Of a stretch of 64,000 bases of DNA, positions 51,694 through 60,989 are shown piece by piece. The position numbers and the translations under genes were made by a program. The stretch spans positions 55,981 to 119,980 of the forward strand of contig CAKULY010000003.1 in assembly GCA_934667505.1 (NCBI GenBank), written 5' to 3'. This DNA is from an uncultured Treponema sp. Lineage in GTDB: Bacteria; Spirochaetota; Spirochaetia; Treponematales; Treponemataceae. Position 1 is the stretch's first letter, and each line of letters begins with the position of its first letter. The notes under the pieces were generated by a model. It saw only the letters and a program-made list of their open reading frames with translations. It was not told the origin of the DNA and made no database searches.

Positions 51694-51899
51694 TAGCCCA
51701 AACTTCGAGTTTTTTATAACTGTTAGAAAAAAAATGCTTTCAGAGAATTTTCACTTTGTTCAGACGGTTGTACTCAAACTTCGTTTGAATTGGTTTGGGT
51801 TGCTGAGCAACCTTAGTTGTTCTAATCGCACAAAATCTTCACAAATTGCAAATTCATTTACGCTTTTATTCTTTTTCCAAAAACTCGAAATTTTGGCTG
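51694..51899. repeat. R1 repeat, long form, forward orientation
   Basis: TAGCCCAAACTTCGAG and AACTCGAAATTTTGGCT are the ends. The core is GGGTTGCTGAGCAACC. It lies 6 nt from the stop of the MCP gene and fills most of the gap 51578-51905. Confidence 0.87.
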
Positions 51900-51905
51900 A
51901 TATGT

Positions 51906-53921
51906 TCAATTTGTGTATTCTTCGATATTATCAAGGTCGAGGTTGTCGAATTCGCTTGAAGTTTTTTTGTCCTGTTGGTCAAAATCCGCTGCAATTTGAG
52001 CTTGAAGCTCTGGCGAGATTATATTTTCGATTTTAGAATTGTCTATTTCTTCCTTTAGTTCTTGAGAATTGTCGCTTGTAGTTTTGAACTGTTCAAGAAC
52101 GTTTTCAAGGTCAGTCATGTTTTTGTAGCTCTCTTTGCTCTGTTCGCCAACGGCTGCCATTCTTTGAACTATGTCTTCTGTTCCGTTTCGAATCTCGTGA
52201 ATTCCGCTAAGAGCCTGTGTGAATAAATCGCTTATAGAATTAATTTCTGAATAAACGGCTTCCTGCTGTTCCGCAAGGTTCTCGCAGTATTTGTTGATTT
52301 TTTCCGCAGTAGTTGCGGTTTGTTCTGTTTTTGTTGCAATGTGCCTTGTCTTCGAGTTTATGTTTTCAATCCCCTGTGAAATTTCCTTAAAGGAATTTAT
52401 TACTAATTCTGAATGGGAGGAAATCTTTTCAAAACTTTCAGAAGCTTCTGAGCTGGAATTGTTCGCCTCTGTCACTTTGTTTATGATATTTGTAATGGCT
52501 TCATTGATTTTTTTAGAGTTTTCGGAAGTGCTTTCCGCAAGCGAACGGATTTCTTCTGCAACAACGGCAAATCCTTTTCCAAATTCTCCGGCGTGCGCTG
52601 ATTCAATTGCCGCATTCATTGAAAGCAGGTTGGTCTGCTCTGTTACATCGTCTATAATGTTTATAACTTCTCCAATTTCGTCTAGCATATTCATAACTTC
52701 AGAAAGAATTCCGCTTGTTGCATGAATTTTTGTTTCGCTGTCGGCAACAAGGCCTCTCATTTCTTCTGTGCTTTTTGTTCTCTGCTCCGCGTTTTCCTTT
52801 ATGTCAGAAAGCTCGTCCGCCATTGTTGAAATTGCGCTGGAACTTTCCTCGATTGCAGTCGCCTGAAAATTATTGTCGTTAACAAGCGTTTTTACTTGAG
52901 AATCTATTTCTGATATTGCTTGCACAGTTTTAGTTACAGAATGATTAATCTGTTCAAATTTTTTAGAAATTTCTTCAATATTATTGTTTATCTGGTTCGT
53001 TGCCGCAGCAGTGCTTATTGAAGAATCGTTGATTGAATACCCGGAAGAAATCGCCTTTGCCGCAGTCTTTTTTACAACTATAAAGAAACTGTTTATTTCA
53101 GAAACCATGTCGTTCATGTTTTTCATCAAGGTTTTCATTTCGTTGCTGCCTTGAGGCTTTAATTCTACTGTAAAATCCTTTTGAGCCAAAGATTTTGAGA
53201 GGTCGTGAACGCGTTTTATGTTGTTTATAACTTTTACCGTTCCTAAAAGAATGCTGTAAATCATGAGAGCAAAGAAAACTGCGCCTACTATGAAAACAAT
53301 AACCTTGTACTTTTGACTATAGTTTTCTACAATTTCGCGTATTTCTTCGTTTACAATTTTCATCTGCCCTTGAAGTTTTATTCCGTCTTTTATTAAATCT
53401 TTCATCTGAATTTCGATGATGAGAACAATTTCGTTTGCGGATTCTATTGCTTGCGAGTCTGGAAAACGTTCTTTGCAGGCTTTAATTCCGTATCTTGAAG
53501 CATAGCTTATTTCGTCGTCTGTAAAATTTATATCTTGAATAGATTTAAAATGTCCGTTGATAGGATTAAGCTTTGCGACTATTGATTGCCACGTTTTTTG
53601 AATATCTGAAAGAGAAGTTTCCACATCTCCTTTAAAAAATTTAGTAATAGGGTCTTCTTGCAGACCTCTAAACTTTTTATTTGTTGAAATAACGTTTTCT
53701 TTCCATTCGTTGTTAATTGTTCTTGTGTCGATTGACCAAAAGAGTCCTTGGTTTAAGAAATTTATGATTTCTGAAACTCCGTACTGACATTCAAGCTCGT
53801 TATATTGAAAAGTATGCATTTTTTGAATGATTTTTGTTCCAAACATCGTAATCGTTGAAAGAAGAATCATTTCTATTCCGCACAGAATTGCGACTAAAGA
53901 AAATCGAGTTTTTAATTTCAT
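51906..53921 (-). CDS. Methyl-accepting chemotaxis protein
   Basis: A 671-residue transducer. The first membrane helix is at about 7-29, then a periplasmic sensor (to about 205), the second helix ([20 protein letters not shown]), a HAMP-like region, and a long cytoplasmic coiled coil. The signalling tip is intact ([20 protein letters not shown]). The C-terminal tail is acidic ([12 protein letters not shown]). The SD GAGG precedes the ATG; TATAAT lies at 53963-53968. The ligand is unknown. Divergent from cheR. Confidence 0.95.
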   Translation of the reverse strand: MKLKTRFSLVAILCGIEMILLSTITMFGTKIIQKMHTFQYNELECQYGVSEIINFLNQGLFWSIDTRTINNEWKENVISTNKKFRGLQEDPITKFFKGDVETSLSDIQKTWQSIVAKLNPINGHFKSIQDINFTDDEISYASRYGIKACKERFPDSQAIESANEIVLIIEIQMKDLIKDGIKLQGQMKIVNEEIREIVENYSQKYKVIVFIVGAVFFALMIYSILLGTVKVINNIKRVHDLSKSLAQKDFTVELKPQGSNEMKTLMKNMNDMVSEINSFFIVVKKTAAKAISSGYSINDSSISTAAATNQINNNIEEISKKFEQINHSVTKTVQAISEIDSQVKTLVNDNNFQATAIEESSSAISTMADELSDIKENAEQRTKSTEEMRGLVADSETKIHATSGILSEVMNMLDEIGEVINIIDDVTEQTNLLSMNAAIESAHAGEFGKGFAVVAEEIRSLAESTSENSKKINEAITNIINKVTEANNSSSEASESFEKISSHSELVINSFKEISQGIENINSKTRHIATKTEQTATTAEKINKYCENLAEQQEAVYSEINSISDLFTQALSGIHEIRNGTEDIVQRMAAVGEQSKESYKNMTDLENVLEQFKTTSDNSQELKEEIDNSKIENIISPELQAQIAADFDQQDKKTSSEFDNLDLDNIEEYTN

Positions 53922-53962
53922 CTTAACCTCAAAAAAAACAAAACCCTAAAAAGTTACTTTTT

Positions 53963-53990
53963 ATTATACACTCCGTTTTTTGTTTTGCAA
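53963..53990 (-). promoter_or_regulatory. MCP gene promoter
   Basis: On the minus strand, TTGCAA (53985-53990), 16 bp, TATAAT (53963-53968). Confidence 0.5.
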
Positions 53991-54071
53991 GTTTTCAATT
54001 CAGCTACTAGACCAAAAGTTGAGATTTATAGAATATCTGTAAATTTCAATATTGAGCCTATTTTATTCTAT

Positions 54072-54275
54072 TTGCCTGAACTTCAAGTTTTCAGAAAAAT
54101 AAACAAAATCGTAAGCGAAGTTGCAATTTGTGCAGACTTTGTGCGGTTAGAACAATTAAAGTTGCGTAGCAACCCGATTCTATTCAAACGAAGGCGAGTA
54201 CAGCCGTCTGAATAAATTGCAACTTCGCTGAAAGCCTTTTTTCTAGCTGTTATAAAAAACTCTAAGTTCGGACTA
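54072..54275. repeat. R1 repeat, long form, reverse orientation
   Basis: The ends are TGCCTGAACTTCAAG and CTCTAAGTTCGGACTA. The GTAAGCGAAGTTGCAATTTG arm, GTTGCGTAGCAAC core and CGCTGAAAGCC arm are kept. It occupies about half of the gap 53922-54339 between MCP and cheR. Confidence 0.83.
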
Positions 54276-54303
54276 TATTGTATCGGTTTTTTTGAAGTTT
54301 TTA

Positions 54304-54332
54304 TTTACATTTCGAAGTCGTAGAATTATAAT
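54304..54332 (+). promoter_or_regulatory. cheR promoter, leaderless arrangement
   Basis: TTTACA (54304-54309), 17 bp, TATAAT (54327-54332), then 7 nt to the ATG at 54340. There is no SD. Confidence 0.72.
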
Positions 54333-54339
54333 CTTCTGT

Positions 54340-55155
54340 ATGCCTGATATTCTTAATGATGAGGAATTTGAAAAATTCCGTAAGACAATTTATAACGAGA
54401 GTGGAATTACTTTTTCAGCGACGAACAGACCTATTCTTGATAGCAGGATAAAAGAGCTTCTTAGAGAACATAAAATGGAATCTGTAGAAGATTATTATAG
54501 GCTTATTAATTCCGACCACGAAGAAATGAAGCGAATGTTGGATTCTGTTACAACGAATCTTACGCGTTTCTTCCGCAATCAGCCTCATTTTGATGCTCTT
54601 ATAAATTATGTTGTTCCTCACCTGTTGGAAGAAAAAAGACTTTCGTTTGATAAGACTATTCGCATTTGGAGCGCTGGTTGTTCTACGGGCGAGGAGCCTT
54701 ATACAATCGCTATGATAATGAAAAAAATCTTGCCAATGGGATTTAAGTTTTCTGTAACGGCTTCTGATATTTCTTTAAAGTCGCTTATGGTTGGACAAAA
54801 GGGATTGTACGCGGAAAACAAGGTTGACGGCATTCCTCCTGACTACCTTGCAAAATTTTTTACAAAGACTCCAGAAGGCTATCAAATAAACAAAGATATT
54901 ATGGATTGCGTAAAGTTTGACTATCACAATCTAAAAAATGACTCTGGAATGAGGAATTTGGATATTGTTTTTTGCCGTAATGTAATGATTTATTTTGATG
55001 AAGCTGCGCAGAAAGTTGTTTTAGACAGATTTTGGGACTCTATGGCGAACCATTCATATCTTTTTATAGGACATTCGGAATCTCTTTTCGGAATGGATAC
55101 AAAATTTGAATTTTTAAAGACAGATTGGGCATGTCTTTATCAAAAAAAGATTTAA
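54340..55155 (+). CDS. cheR: Chemotaxis protein methyltransferase CheR
   Basis: A 271-residue SAM methyltransferase that methylates MCP glutamates. The N-terminal helical domain (MPDILNDEEFEKFRKTIYNE) is followed by VTTNLTRFFRNQPHFD, the SAM motif SAGCSTGEEPYTIAM, and VFCRNVMIYFDE. Length is normal. An upstream in-frame TTG at 54292 would cover the promoter, so the ATG at 54340 is chosen. It is 51 nt before cheB. Confidence 0.95.
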   Translation: MPDILNDEEFEKFRKTIYNESGITFSATNRPILDSRIKELLREHKMESVEDYYRLINSDHEEMKRMLDSVTTNLTRFFRNQPHFDALINYVVPHLLEEKRLSFDKTIRIWSAGCSTGEEPYTIAMIMKKILPMGFKFSVTASDISLKSLMVGQKGLYAENKVDGIPPDYLAKFFTKTPEGYQINKDIMDCVKFDYHNLKNDSGMRNLDIVFCRNVMIYFDEAAQKVVLDRFWDSMANHSYLFIGHSESLFGMDTKFEFLKTDWACLYQKKI

Positions 55156-55206
55156 AATCGCATAAAATATTCAGATTTTAATTTACATTTTGCGAGGTTT
55201 GTGGCT

Positions 55207-56409
55207 ATGGACGAACAAAAAGAATACGATGAGCTTTCAGTAGTAATTTGCGACGATTCTGCTCTTATGCGGAATTTGGTTTCGCGGATGATTGACGATA
55301 CCCCTGGTATGAAAGTTGTAGGAAAAGCCATGAACGGTAAAATGCTCCTTGAGCTTCTTCCGAATTATAAGCCGGATGTAATTGTTCTAGATATAGAAAT
55401 GCCGGTTATGACTGGCGTTGAATTTTTGCAGCAAAGAAAGGCTTTGCATATTGATATTCCTGTTGTAATTCTTTCAAGTATCGCTACAAAAGGCGCTGAT
55501 GTTACAATGCAGTGCCTTGAGCTTGGCGCAAGCGATTTTGTTACAAAGCCGGGCGGTTCTTCGGTTTCTGTGGACGTTGTTAATGTTGCGGACGAGATTA
55601 TAGAAAAAGTCGCTTCTTATGGTATTACCTATGCAAAAAAGAAAGGAAAAAACGTTCCGTCAGTGGAACATATTCTTCATCTAAGAAAACTTAGGGAAGC
55701 AGAAAAATTCGTTGCAAAGCAAAAAGGTGAAAGCGTTTCTGTCATGGAGCGCGACCACAGGGTTCTGCCTGTTTTTTCATCTGCTGAAAAAAAGCAGCCA
55801 GCTGTGATTGAGCCTCTTCGCGAAGGTGGCAGAATAAAAATCATTGCGCTAGGAATTTCTACAGGCGGACCTAATGCCTTGCGAGATGTTTTTAAGATGA
55901 TAGATCCGCACCTAAAGCAGCCAATTCTAGTTGTGCAGCACATGCCGGCTGGATTTACAGCGGAATTTGCCCAAAGCTTGAACAGAATTTGTCCTTTGGA
56001 AGTAAGCGAAGCTTTTGATGAAGAAAAAATTGAAGGCGGACACATATATATTGCTCCAGGTTCTTACCATATTTACGTGGAAGAACGGCTTGGCGGCAAT
56101 GTAATTCGCACTTGCCAGTCTGAACCAAGAAATGGACATCGCCCTAGCGCAGACGTTTTGTTCGAAAGCGTCGCAAAGGTTTATAAAAACGATGCGCTCG
56201 GAGTTATAATGACAGGCATGGGACGCGATGGAGCGGTTGAACTTGCGGAAATGCGTCGGCAGGGAGCCTATACTTTGGGGCAGGACGAAAATTCTTCTGT
56301 TGTTTATGGAATGCCAAGAGTCGCATGGGAATTAGGCGGCGTGCAAAAGCAAGTTCCGCTTATGCAAATGGCAGATGCAATAAGCGAACTGGCAAGAAAG
56401 CACATCTAG
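55207..56409 (+). CDS. cheB: Chemotaxis response regulator protein-glutamate methylesterase CheB
   Basis: A 400-residue protein: receiver domain (about 10-130, phospho-Asp in VIVLDIEMPVMTG), a linker of about 70 residues, and the methylesterase domain with catalytic Ser in GISTGGPNAL, His in VVQHMPAGFT and Asp in MTGMGRDGA. It removes methyl groups from MCPs. ATG at 55207 follows GAGG; the GTG two codons earlier is less well spaced. Confidence 0.96.
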   Translation: MDEQKEYDELSVVICDDSALMRNLVSRMIDDTPGMKVVGKAMNGKMLLELLPNYKPDVIVLDIEMPVMTGVEFLQQRKALHIDIPVVILSSIATKGADVTMQCLELGASDFVTKPGGSSVSVDVVNVADEIIEKVASYGITYAKKKGKNVPSVEHILHLRKLREAEKFVAKQKGESVSVMERDHRVLPVFSSAEKKQPAVIEPLREGGRIKIIALGISTGGPNALRDVFKMIDPHLKQPILVVQHMPAGFTAEFAQSLNRICPLEVSEAFDEEKIEGGHIYIAPGSYHIYVEERLGGNVIRTCQSEPRNGHRPSADVLFESVAKVYKNDALGVIMTGMGRDGAVELAEMRRQGAYTLGQDENSSVVYGMPRVAWELGGVQKQVPLMQMADAISELARKHI

Positions 56410-56425
56410 ACAAGGCTATTCACTG

Positions 56426-56818
56426 TTATTCAACTACAGAAGTTATTTGAAACTGGGCGATTCCAGAATTTTTTCTGGAAGAAATAAAAATTCCTATGCA
56501 CGCAAGAGCAAACGCGACTATTGTGCAAAAAAAACTGTTCTTTTCAGACGGAACGAGTTTTGCAAGGTTAGCAATTTTTGGACTTAAGAAATATCCTGTG
56601 TAAGCGAAAGCAATAGGAATAAGCAGAGAAATAATTCCTTGTATAGCTTCAATTTTTTTAGGAAATCCGATTGTCACGGTTGAACCTACGCAAAGCTTTA
56701 GCGATTTTGGATTTTTTACCTTGATATTTGCGCTGGTATTGTTTCGCAGCAGCGCATTTTTTTGAGTCACAGTTATGCAATCTTCTTTTATTGCAGTTAC
56801 AGTGTAAAGATTTTTCAA
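56426..56818 (-). CDS. RseC/MucC-like membrane protein without the usual cysteines
   Basis: A 130-residue protein with two membrane helices (about 60-78 and 95-113) after an N-terminal beta domain (YTVTAIKEDCITVTQKNALL). The layout matches the RseC/MucC family, but the CxxC-type cluster is absent. The SD GGAGGAAGG is strong. It converges with cheB. Function is not known; oxidation-state sensing seems unlikely without the cysteines. Confidence 0.65.
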   Translation of the reverse strand: MKNLYTVTAIKEDCITVTQKNALLRNNTSANIKVKNPKSLKLCVGSTVTIGFPKKIEAIQGIISLLIPIAFAYTGYFLSPKIANLAKLVPSEKNSFFCTIVAFALACIGIFISSRKNSGIAQFQITSVVE

Positions 56819-56865
56819 TTCCTTCCTCCGCAGTTATAAAAAAGTCGGCTTTTGACCTTGCAGTT

Positions 56866-57381
56866 TTATTTTAAGTCTTTAAGCCTTGCGTTACATTCTG
56901 CATATCCTTTTTTATTCCCTAGTTTTTCATAAGTGTCGCGCAAGTTAAAAATTGCATCTTCGTAATAAGGATTTAGAATTACAGCGTTTTCAAACGCTTC
57001 GCAAGCTGATTCGTAGTTATATTTATTAAATTCGCAGACTCCGATAGTATTCCAAAACTTTGGGTTGCAGTCATTTAAAAGAATTCCTTCTCTGCAAAAC
57101 ATCATGCTTTCGTCATAGTTTTTTTGCATGATGCAAATAATTGCAAGCTCTTCAATTATGTCCTCGCTATCCGGGTCTAGCTTATGAGCTTTTTTTAAGG
57201 CAAGTTTTGCCTGCTCTAAATTGCCGCAATCGCGATATGTTATTCCCAAATTAAACCACAAAAGAGAATTGTTTTTGTCGATTATTATTGCCCTTACGAA
57301 ACAAGCGATTGCTTCCTTGTAAGAGCCGTCAGCAGTCAACAAAATTGCTTGATTGTTTAAAGAATCTGATGTTTCAAGCAT
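56866..57381 (-). CDS. TPR-repeat protein
   Basis: A 171-residue protein made of about four tetratricopeptide repeats (for example SLLWFNLGITYRDCGNLEQAKLALKKAHKLDPDS split over two). The start overlaps the polyprenyl synthase stop (57374-57381), so translation is coupled. No signal peptide. Probably a scaffold for protein contacts; partner unknown. Confidence 0.82.
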   Translation of the reverse strand: MLETSDSLNNQAILLTADGSYKEAIACFVRAIIIDKNNSLLWFNLGITYRDCGNLEQAKLALKKAHKLDPDSEDIIEELAIICIMQKNYDESMMFCREGILLNDCNPKFWNTIGVCEFNKYNYESACEAFENAVILNPYYEDAIFNLRDTYEKLGNKKGYAECNARLKDLK

Positions 57382-58462
57382 TAGGCACCATGTCCTCAAA
57401 AAGATTTAAAATTAATTTCGCTCCTTCAGTTTTATCTGCAGAGCCAAATAAGTTCGCCAAAGCAAAGCTGTTTTCCTTTATACATCTTTTGCCCAAGCCG
57501 CACGCTTTGGAAATCGCTCCTTTAGATTCAAGCAGCCGGATACATTCCTCTACGGCAGGACTTTCAATTCCATTTTTGCGCGCTTCTTCAAAGTATCCAG
57601 AAATTATTTTGGAATCATCAGGATTTTCTTCAATGTGAAGAAGCACAGGCAGGCTCTTTTTGCCTTCTACAATGTCATCTCCTCGTTTTTTTCCGGGATT
57701 TCCTGTTGTCAGGTTTTGAACATCGTCGATTATTTGAAAGCCTTCTCCAAGTTTTGCAGCAAGCTTTCCACCTTCTGCAATAAGCTTTTGTTCCGTTCCG
57801 CCAGCTGCCAAGCCTATTTGAGCGGCAAGGCTTGCAAGCGTTCCTGTTTTGCACTGAACCATTGCGGAATACTGTTCAGAAGAAGGAATTACAGCTGGAT
57901 TTCTGTGCCAATAAATGTCCATCGCTTGCCCCAAGTGCAAACGCCGCAATTCTTGCGCATAAAGTGAATAAAGATTCTTTTTGAACTCGTTAGAACAGTT
58001 TAGAGTTTCTATGCAAGCTGTCGCTTCAAAATAAAGCCAAGAGCCAGCGTTAATTGCAGTGTCTAGCCCGAATGTAATGTGCGCGGCAGGTTTGCCTCTT
58101 CTAACGTCTGCGCCGTCTTCAATGTCATCGTGAATAAGGCTTGCTGTATGTACAAACTCTACAAGAGGCGTTAAAGAATAAGTTTGTTTTAGCGAAAGTT
58201 CTTCAAAATCGTTTTTGCCTGCTTTTTTTGACTGCCTTGCAAGCTCTGAGCATAGCACAAGCAGCAGAGGCCGCCATCTTTTTCCGCCTAGTTTCATTAA
58301 ATTTTTGCAAGGGGTTATAAGATTTCCAATCAAATCAGAAGAAACGGCATTTGGAAGCTCGCTGAACGAAAAATCTTGCCAATTGGGATTTGTGTTTTCA
58401 GGAAGAAAATGGTCTAGCGTCGATTCAATTTGCTCTAGGTATTCAGAAAATTTCTTATTCAT
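57374..58462 (-). CDS. Polyprenyl (farnesyl/geranylgeranyl-type) diphosphate synthase
   Basis: A 362-residue all-helical prenyltransferase. The first Asp-rich motif is HDDIEDGADVRRGKP and the second is FQIIDDVQNL; GGKRWRPLL is also typical. Chain length cannot be read with certainty. It may supply quinone or undecaprenyl precursors. A TATAAT box lies 9 nt before the ATG, implying a 5' UTR of only 2-3 nt. Confidence 0.9.
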   Translation of the reverse strand: MNKKFSEYLEQIESTLDHFLPENTNPNWQDFSFSELPNAVSSDLIGNLITPCKNLMKLGGKRWRPLLLVLCSELARQSKKAGKNDFEELSLKQTYSLTPLVEFVHTASLIHDDIEDGADVRRGKPAAHITFGLDTAINAGSWLYFEATACIETLNCSNEFKKNLYSLYAQELRRLHLGQAMDIYWHRNPAVIPSSEQYSAMVQCKTGTLASLAAQIGLAAGGTEQKLIAEGGKLAAKLGEGFQIIDDVQNLTTGNPGKKRGDDIVEGKKSLPVLLHIEENPDDSKIISGYFEEARKNGIESPAVEECIRLLESKGAISKACGLGKRCIKENSFALANLFGSADKTEGAKLILNLFEDMVPNA

Positions 58463-58500
58463 TATGAAAAGATTATATATCGAACTGTAAAAAACTTAAA

Positions 58501-58597
58501 TAGGCTAAACTTCGAGTTTTTAGGAAATAAACAAAATTGTAACTTCGCTGAAAGCATTTTTTTCTATAATTTATAAAAAACGCAAAGTTTGAGCTGT
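58501..58597. repeat. R1 repeat, short form
   Basis: TAGGCTAAACTTCGAG and CGCAAAGTTTGAGCTG ends with AACTTCGCTGAAAGC between; the central section is missing as in the copy at 15634. It lies between the divergent polyprenyl synthase and rlmE genes. Confidence 0.75.
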
Positions 58598-58645
58598 ATA
58601 GTTTTTTAACTCATCAGATGCTCGTCTTTTGCCGAAAAAATATAT

Positions 58646-59242
58646 ATGGCATCAAATAGTTATGAAAAACCCGATTACTGGTCTCAAAAAGCGTTTTCTG
58701 AAGGTTATCCTGCCCGTTCAGTTTATAAATTAAAAGAAATGGATGAAAAATTTGGAATTATAAAAAAGAACTGTACTGTTCTTGATTTGGGAGCGGCGCC
58801 AGGAAGCTGGACAACTTATCTTCTAAGAAATCTTGGGGAAAAGGGAAAAGTTGTTTCTTGCGATTTAAATCCTCTTTCAAAATCTGTAAAAGGCGAAAAC
58901 CTTACTTTTTTGCAGGGGGACTTGAATGATGCTGAAATTCGTGGGAATATAAAGGCATTAGGACCTTACGACCTTGTGGTTTGCGATGCCGCGCCATTAA
59001 CAACGGGAAACCGCATCGTGGACACAGCTCGTTCAGAGCAATTAGTAGAGATGGCAATCTGGTATGCTGAAACAATGCTGAAAAAAGGCGGCTGTTTCTG
59101 CGTGAAAATTTTTCAAAATGGCGATCAGCAGAAATTTCTTAAAAAAATGAGAGAACTTTTTGTTTCTGCAAAAGGATTTAAGCCAGAAGCCTGCCGGAGC
59201 GAGTCGTTTGAAACTTTTCTTGTAGGAGTTTCAAGAAAATAG
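58646..59242 (+). CDS. rlmE: 23S rRNA (uridine(2552)-2'-O)-methyltransferase
   Basis: A 198-residue FtsJ-type methyltransferase. The SAM motif is LDLGAAPGSW, and the K-D-K-E tetrad is visible (SVYKLKEMD, VVCDAAPL, CVKIFQ and the final SFETFLVG). Length is normal. No SD and no good -10 are seen right before the ATG. It is 9 nt before the M23 peptidase gene. Confidence 0.95.
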   Translation: MASNSYEKPDYWSQKAFSEGYPARSVYKLKEMDEKFGIIKKNCTVLDLGAAPGSWTTYLLRNLGEKGKVVSCDLNPLSKSVKGENLTFLQGDLNDAEIRGNIKALGPYDLVVCDAAPLTTGNRIVDTARSEQLVEMAIWYAETMLKKGGCFCVKIFQNGDQQKFLKKMRELFVSAKGFKPEACRSESFETFLVGVSRK

Positions 59243-59251
59243 GTATATAAT

Positions 59252-60406
59252 ATGAAGAGATATGCTAACTATAAAAAGAATAATATTTTTATGAACTTGA
59301 ACGATTTCTATTATAGATTATTTAACACTCATCTAAAAAGGCTTGTATTCAAAACATCTGCTGCTTTTTGCGCAGGCGCTGCTCTCTGTTTTGGAACCAT
59401 TAAAATTGTAAATAGTTTTCAAGTGGAAAAAGGCGTAGGAGGACTGGAGACAGCCGGCGTTCCAGAATTCAACGAGTCTGTCTTGGAAGCTATAAATTCT
59501 TCAGAAAATCAACTTGCCGCCGTAAATCTTTCTGAAAACGCAATAGAAGAAGAGCTTTCAGATGATGAAGAGCTTGCGCTTCTAGACGAATTTGCATCCG
59601 AAGCAACAGAAGATGACAATCTTGATGCAGTTGCCGCCGTTTTTGATAAAGATTCTTCTTCAGAAAAATTGGAGCTTTGCTATTATACTTACCGCGTAAA
59701 AAAAGGCGACATTATCGGTTTTATTGCCGATTCTTTTAATGTTACGCAAGATACAATCATAAGTGTAAATAATATTCACCAGTCAAGACTGCTTCAGATT
59801 GGGCAATATTTAAAAATTCCTTCAATGCCAGGCATAATTTATACAGTCAGAAGCAGCGGAGAAACAATTGACTCTATCGCTGCGAAGTATGAAGTAAGCG
59901 CAGAAAAATGTGCAAGAGTAAATTCTTTGCAAAAAGATTCTAAATTACCTGCCGGAGCAACACTTTTTGTTCCAGATGCAGAACTTGATTGGGTTACAAG
60001 GCAAGAAATTAATGGCGATTTGTTCCGTAAGCCAATTCATCAGCGTTATTGGCTTTCTTCTTATTACGGCTGGCGAAGCTCTCCGTTTAGCGGAAAGCGT
60101 TCTTACCACAGTGGCGTTGACATGGCTTGTCCTTCAGGAACTCCTATTTACGCCGCTCTTGCAGGCAAGGTTACTTCCGTAGGCTATAATAATGTCTACG
60201 GCAATTATGTGATTATAACTCACCATTCAGGATATAAAACATTGTACGGACACATGTCTGCCGCGCTCGTTTCAAAAAATCGCTACGTAGATACTGGAAC
60301 AAAAATTGGAACAGTAGGAAGCACTGGCATGAGTACAGGTCCGCACTTGCACTTTACAGTCTATAAAAACGGAAAAACTGTAAATCCTTCAATACTTTGG
60401 CGTTAG
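59252..60406 (+). CDS. LysM and M23 peptidoglycan endopeptidase
   Basis: A 384-residue protein with an N-terminal membrane anchor (about 30-50), an acidic linker (about 80-130), two LysM domains (YRVKKGDIIGFIADSFNVT, about 149-193; YTVRSSGETIDSIAAKYEV, about 200-244) and a C-terminal M23 domain with YHSGVDMACPSG and GPHLHF zinc ligands. It cuts peptide cross-links of the cell wall. The start is uncertain: TATAAT at 59245-59250 is next to the ATG at 59252, and the ATG at 59291 (MNLNDFYY) is an alternative. Confidence 0.9.
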   Translation: MKRYANYKKNNIFMNLNDFYYRLFNTHLKRLVFKTSAAFCAGAALCFGTIKIVNSFQVEKGVGGLETAGVPEFNESVLEAINSSENQLAAVNLSENAIEEELSDDEELALLDEFASEATEDDNLDAVAAVFDKDSSSEKLELCYYTYRVKKGDIIGFIADSFNVTQDTIISVNNIHQSRLLQIGQYLKIPSMPGIIYTVRSSGETIDSIAAKYEVSAEKCARVNSLQKDSKLPAGATLFVPDAELDWVTRQEINGDLFRKPIHQRYWLSSYYGWRSSPFSGKRSYHSGVDMACPSGTPIYAALAGKVTSVGYNNVYGNYVIITHHSGYKTLYGHMSAALVSKNRYVDTGTKIGTVGSTGMSTGPHLHFTVYKNGKTVNPSILWR

Positions 60407-60417
60407 TTTTATTATCA

Positions 60418-60511
60418 AGTCAACGAGCGAGCACAACCATCTGAGCAAATTGAAAATTCGCTGCAAGTCGATTTCTTTACAGTTGTAAAAAACTCGACTT
60501 TCGGCCTGTTA
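60418..60511. repeat. R1 right half, reverse orientation
   Basis: GCGAGCACAACCATCTGAGC to AACTCGACTTTCGGCCTG matches only the right half of a reverse R1. It lies between converging genes. Confidence 0.7.
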
Positions 60512-60515
60512 GTCG

Positions 60516-60989
60516 TTATGCGTTCATTTGAATATTTTTTACAACCGTTGCAAGCTTCTTTATAAAAATATCAATATTGCTGTATACAAATGAAACTATG
60601 TAAAGCGTAATGCAAGTTGCAAGAAAACAAGAGTAAGTAAAAATCAGATTATCATTTTTTATTTTTCCCAAAAAATATAGCGAGCTTGAAATTATTGCAA
60701 TAAGAACAATTCCGATTGCAATCCAAAGCGCTTTTTTAGGCGACTTGCTGCAATTTTTCTTGTACTTTTTCAAATCGATTTTATTCATTATTTGCTCAAT
60801 AGTGCTATCTGTTACGGGGGCTTGAACTTCAAGAGGAGCTGAAAGCGCTTTTTCTGCCATAGAAAGCATTTTTATCTGTTGGCGGCATTTGCGATTGAAC
60901 AGCAGTTGAATCGTTAAACCAAATGGAACTTTTTGATTTTTGTCTAATTCCAGATACCTGTTTAATAATTTTTCGCTTTTATTTTTCAT
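60516..60989 (-). CDS. Probable anti-sigma factor (membrane protein)
   Basis: A 157-residue protein with two membrane helices (about 87-107 and 114-135). The N-terminal cytoplasmic part has a CRQQIKMLSMAEKAL helix; a full zinc HCCC motif is absent. It overlaps the ECF sigma gene by 11 nt, and its SD GGAGG lies in the sigma gene end. Position and shape suggest it holds the sigma factor at the membrane; this is inferred. Confidence 0.65.
   Translation of the reverse strand: MKNKSEKLLNRYLELDKNQKVPFGLTIQLLFNRKCRQQIKMLSMAEKALSAPLEVQAPVTDSTIEQIMNKIDLKKYKKNCSKSPKKALWIAIGIVLIAIISSSLYFLGKIKNDNLIFTYSCFLATCITLYIVSFVYSNIDIFIKKLATVVKNIQMNA

Noticed and set aside
58630-58645. rlmE as another leaderless gene
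   Set aside because: No -10 box lies 6-9 nt before its ATG, only an A-rich stretch and TATATA right at the start.
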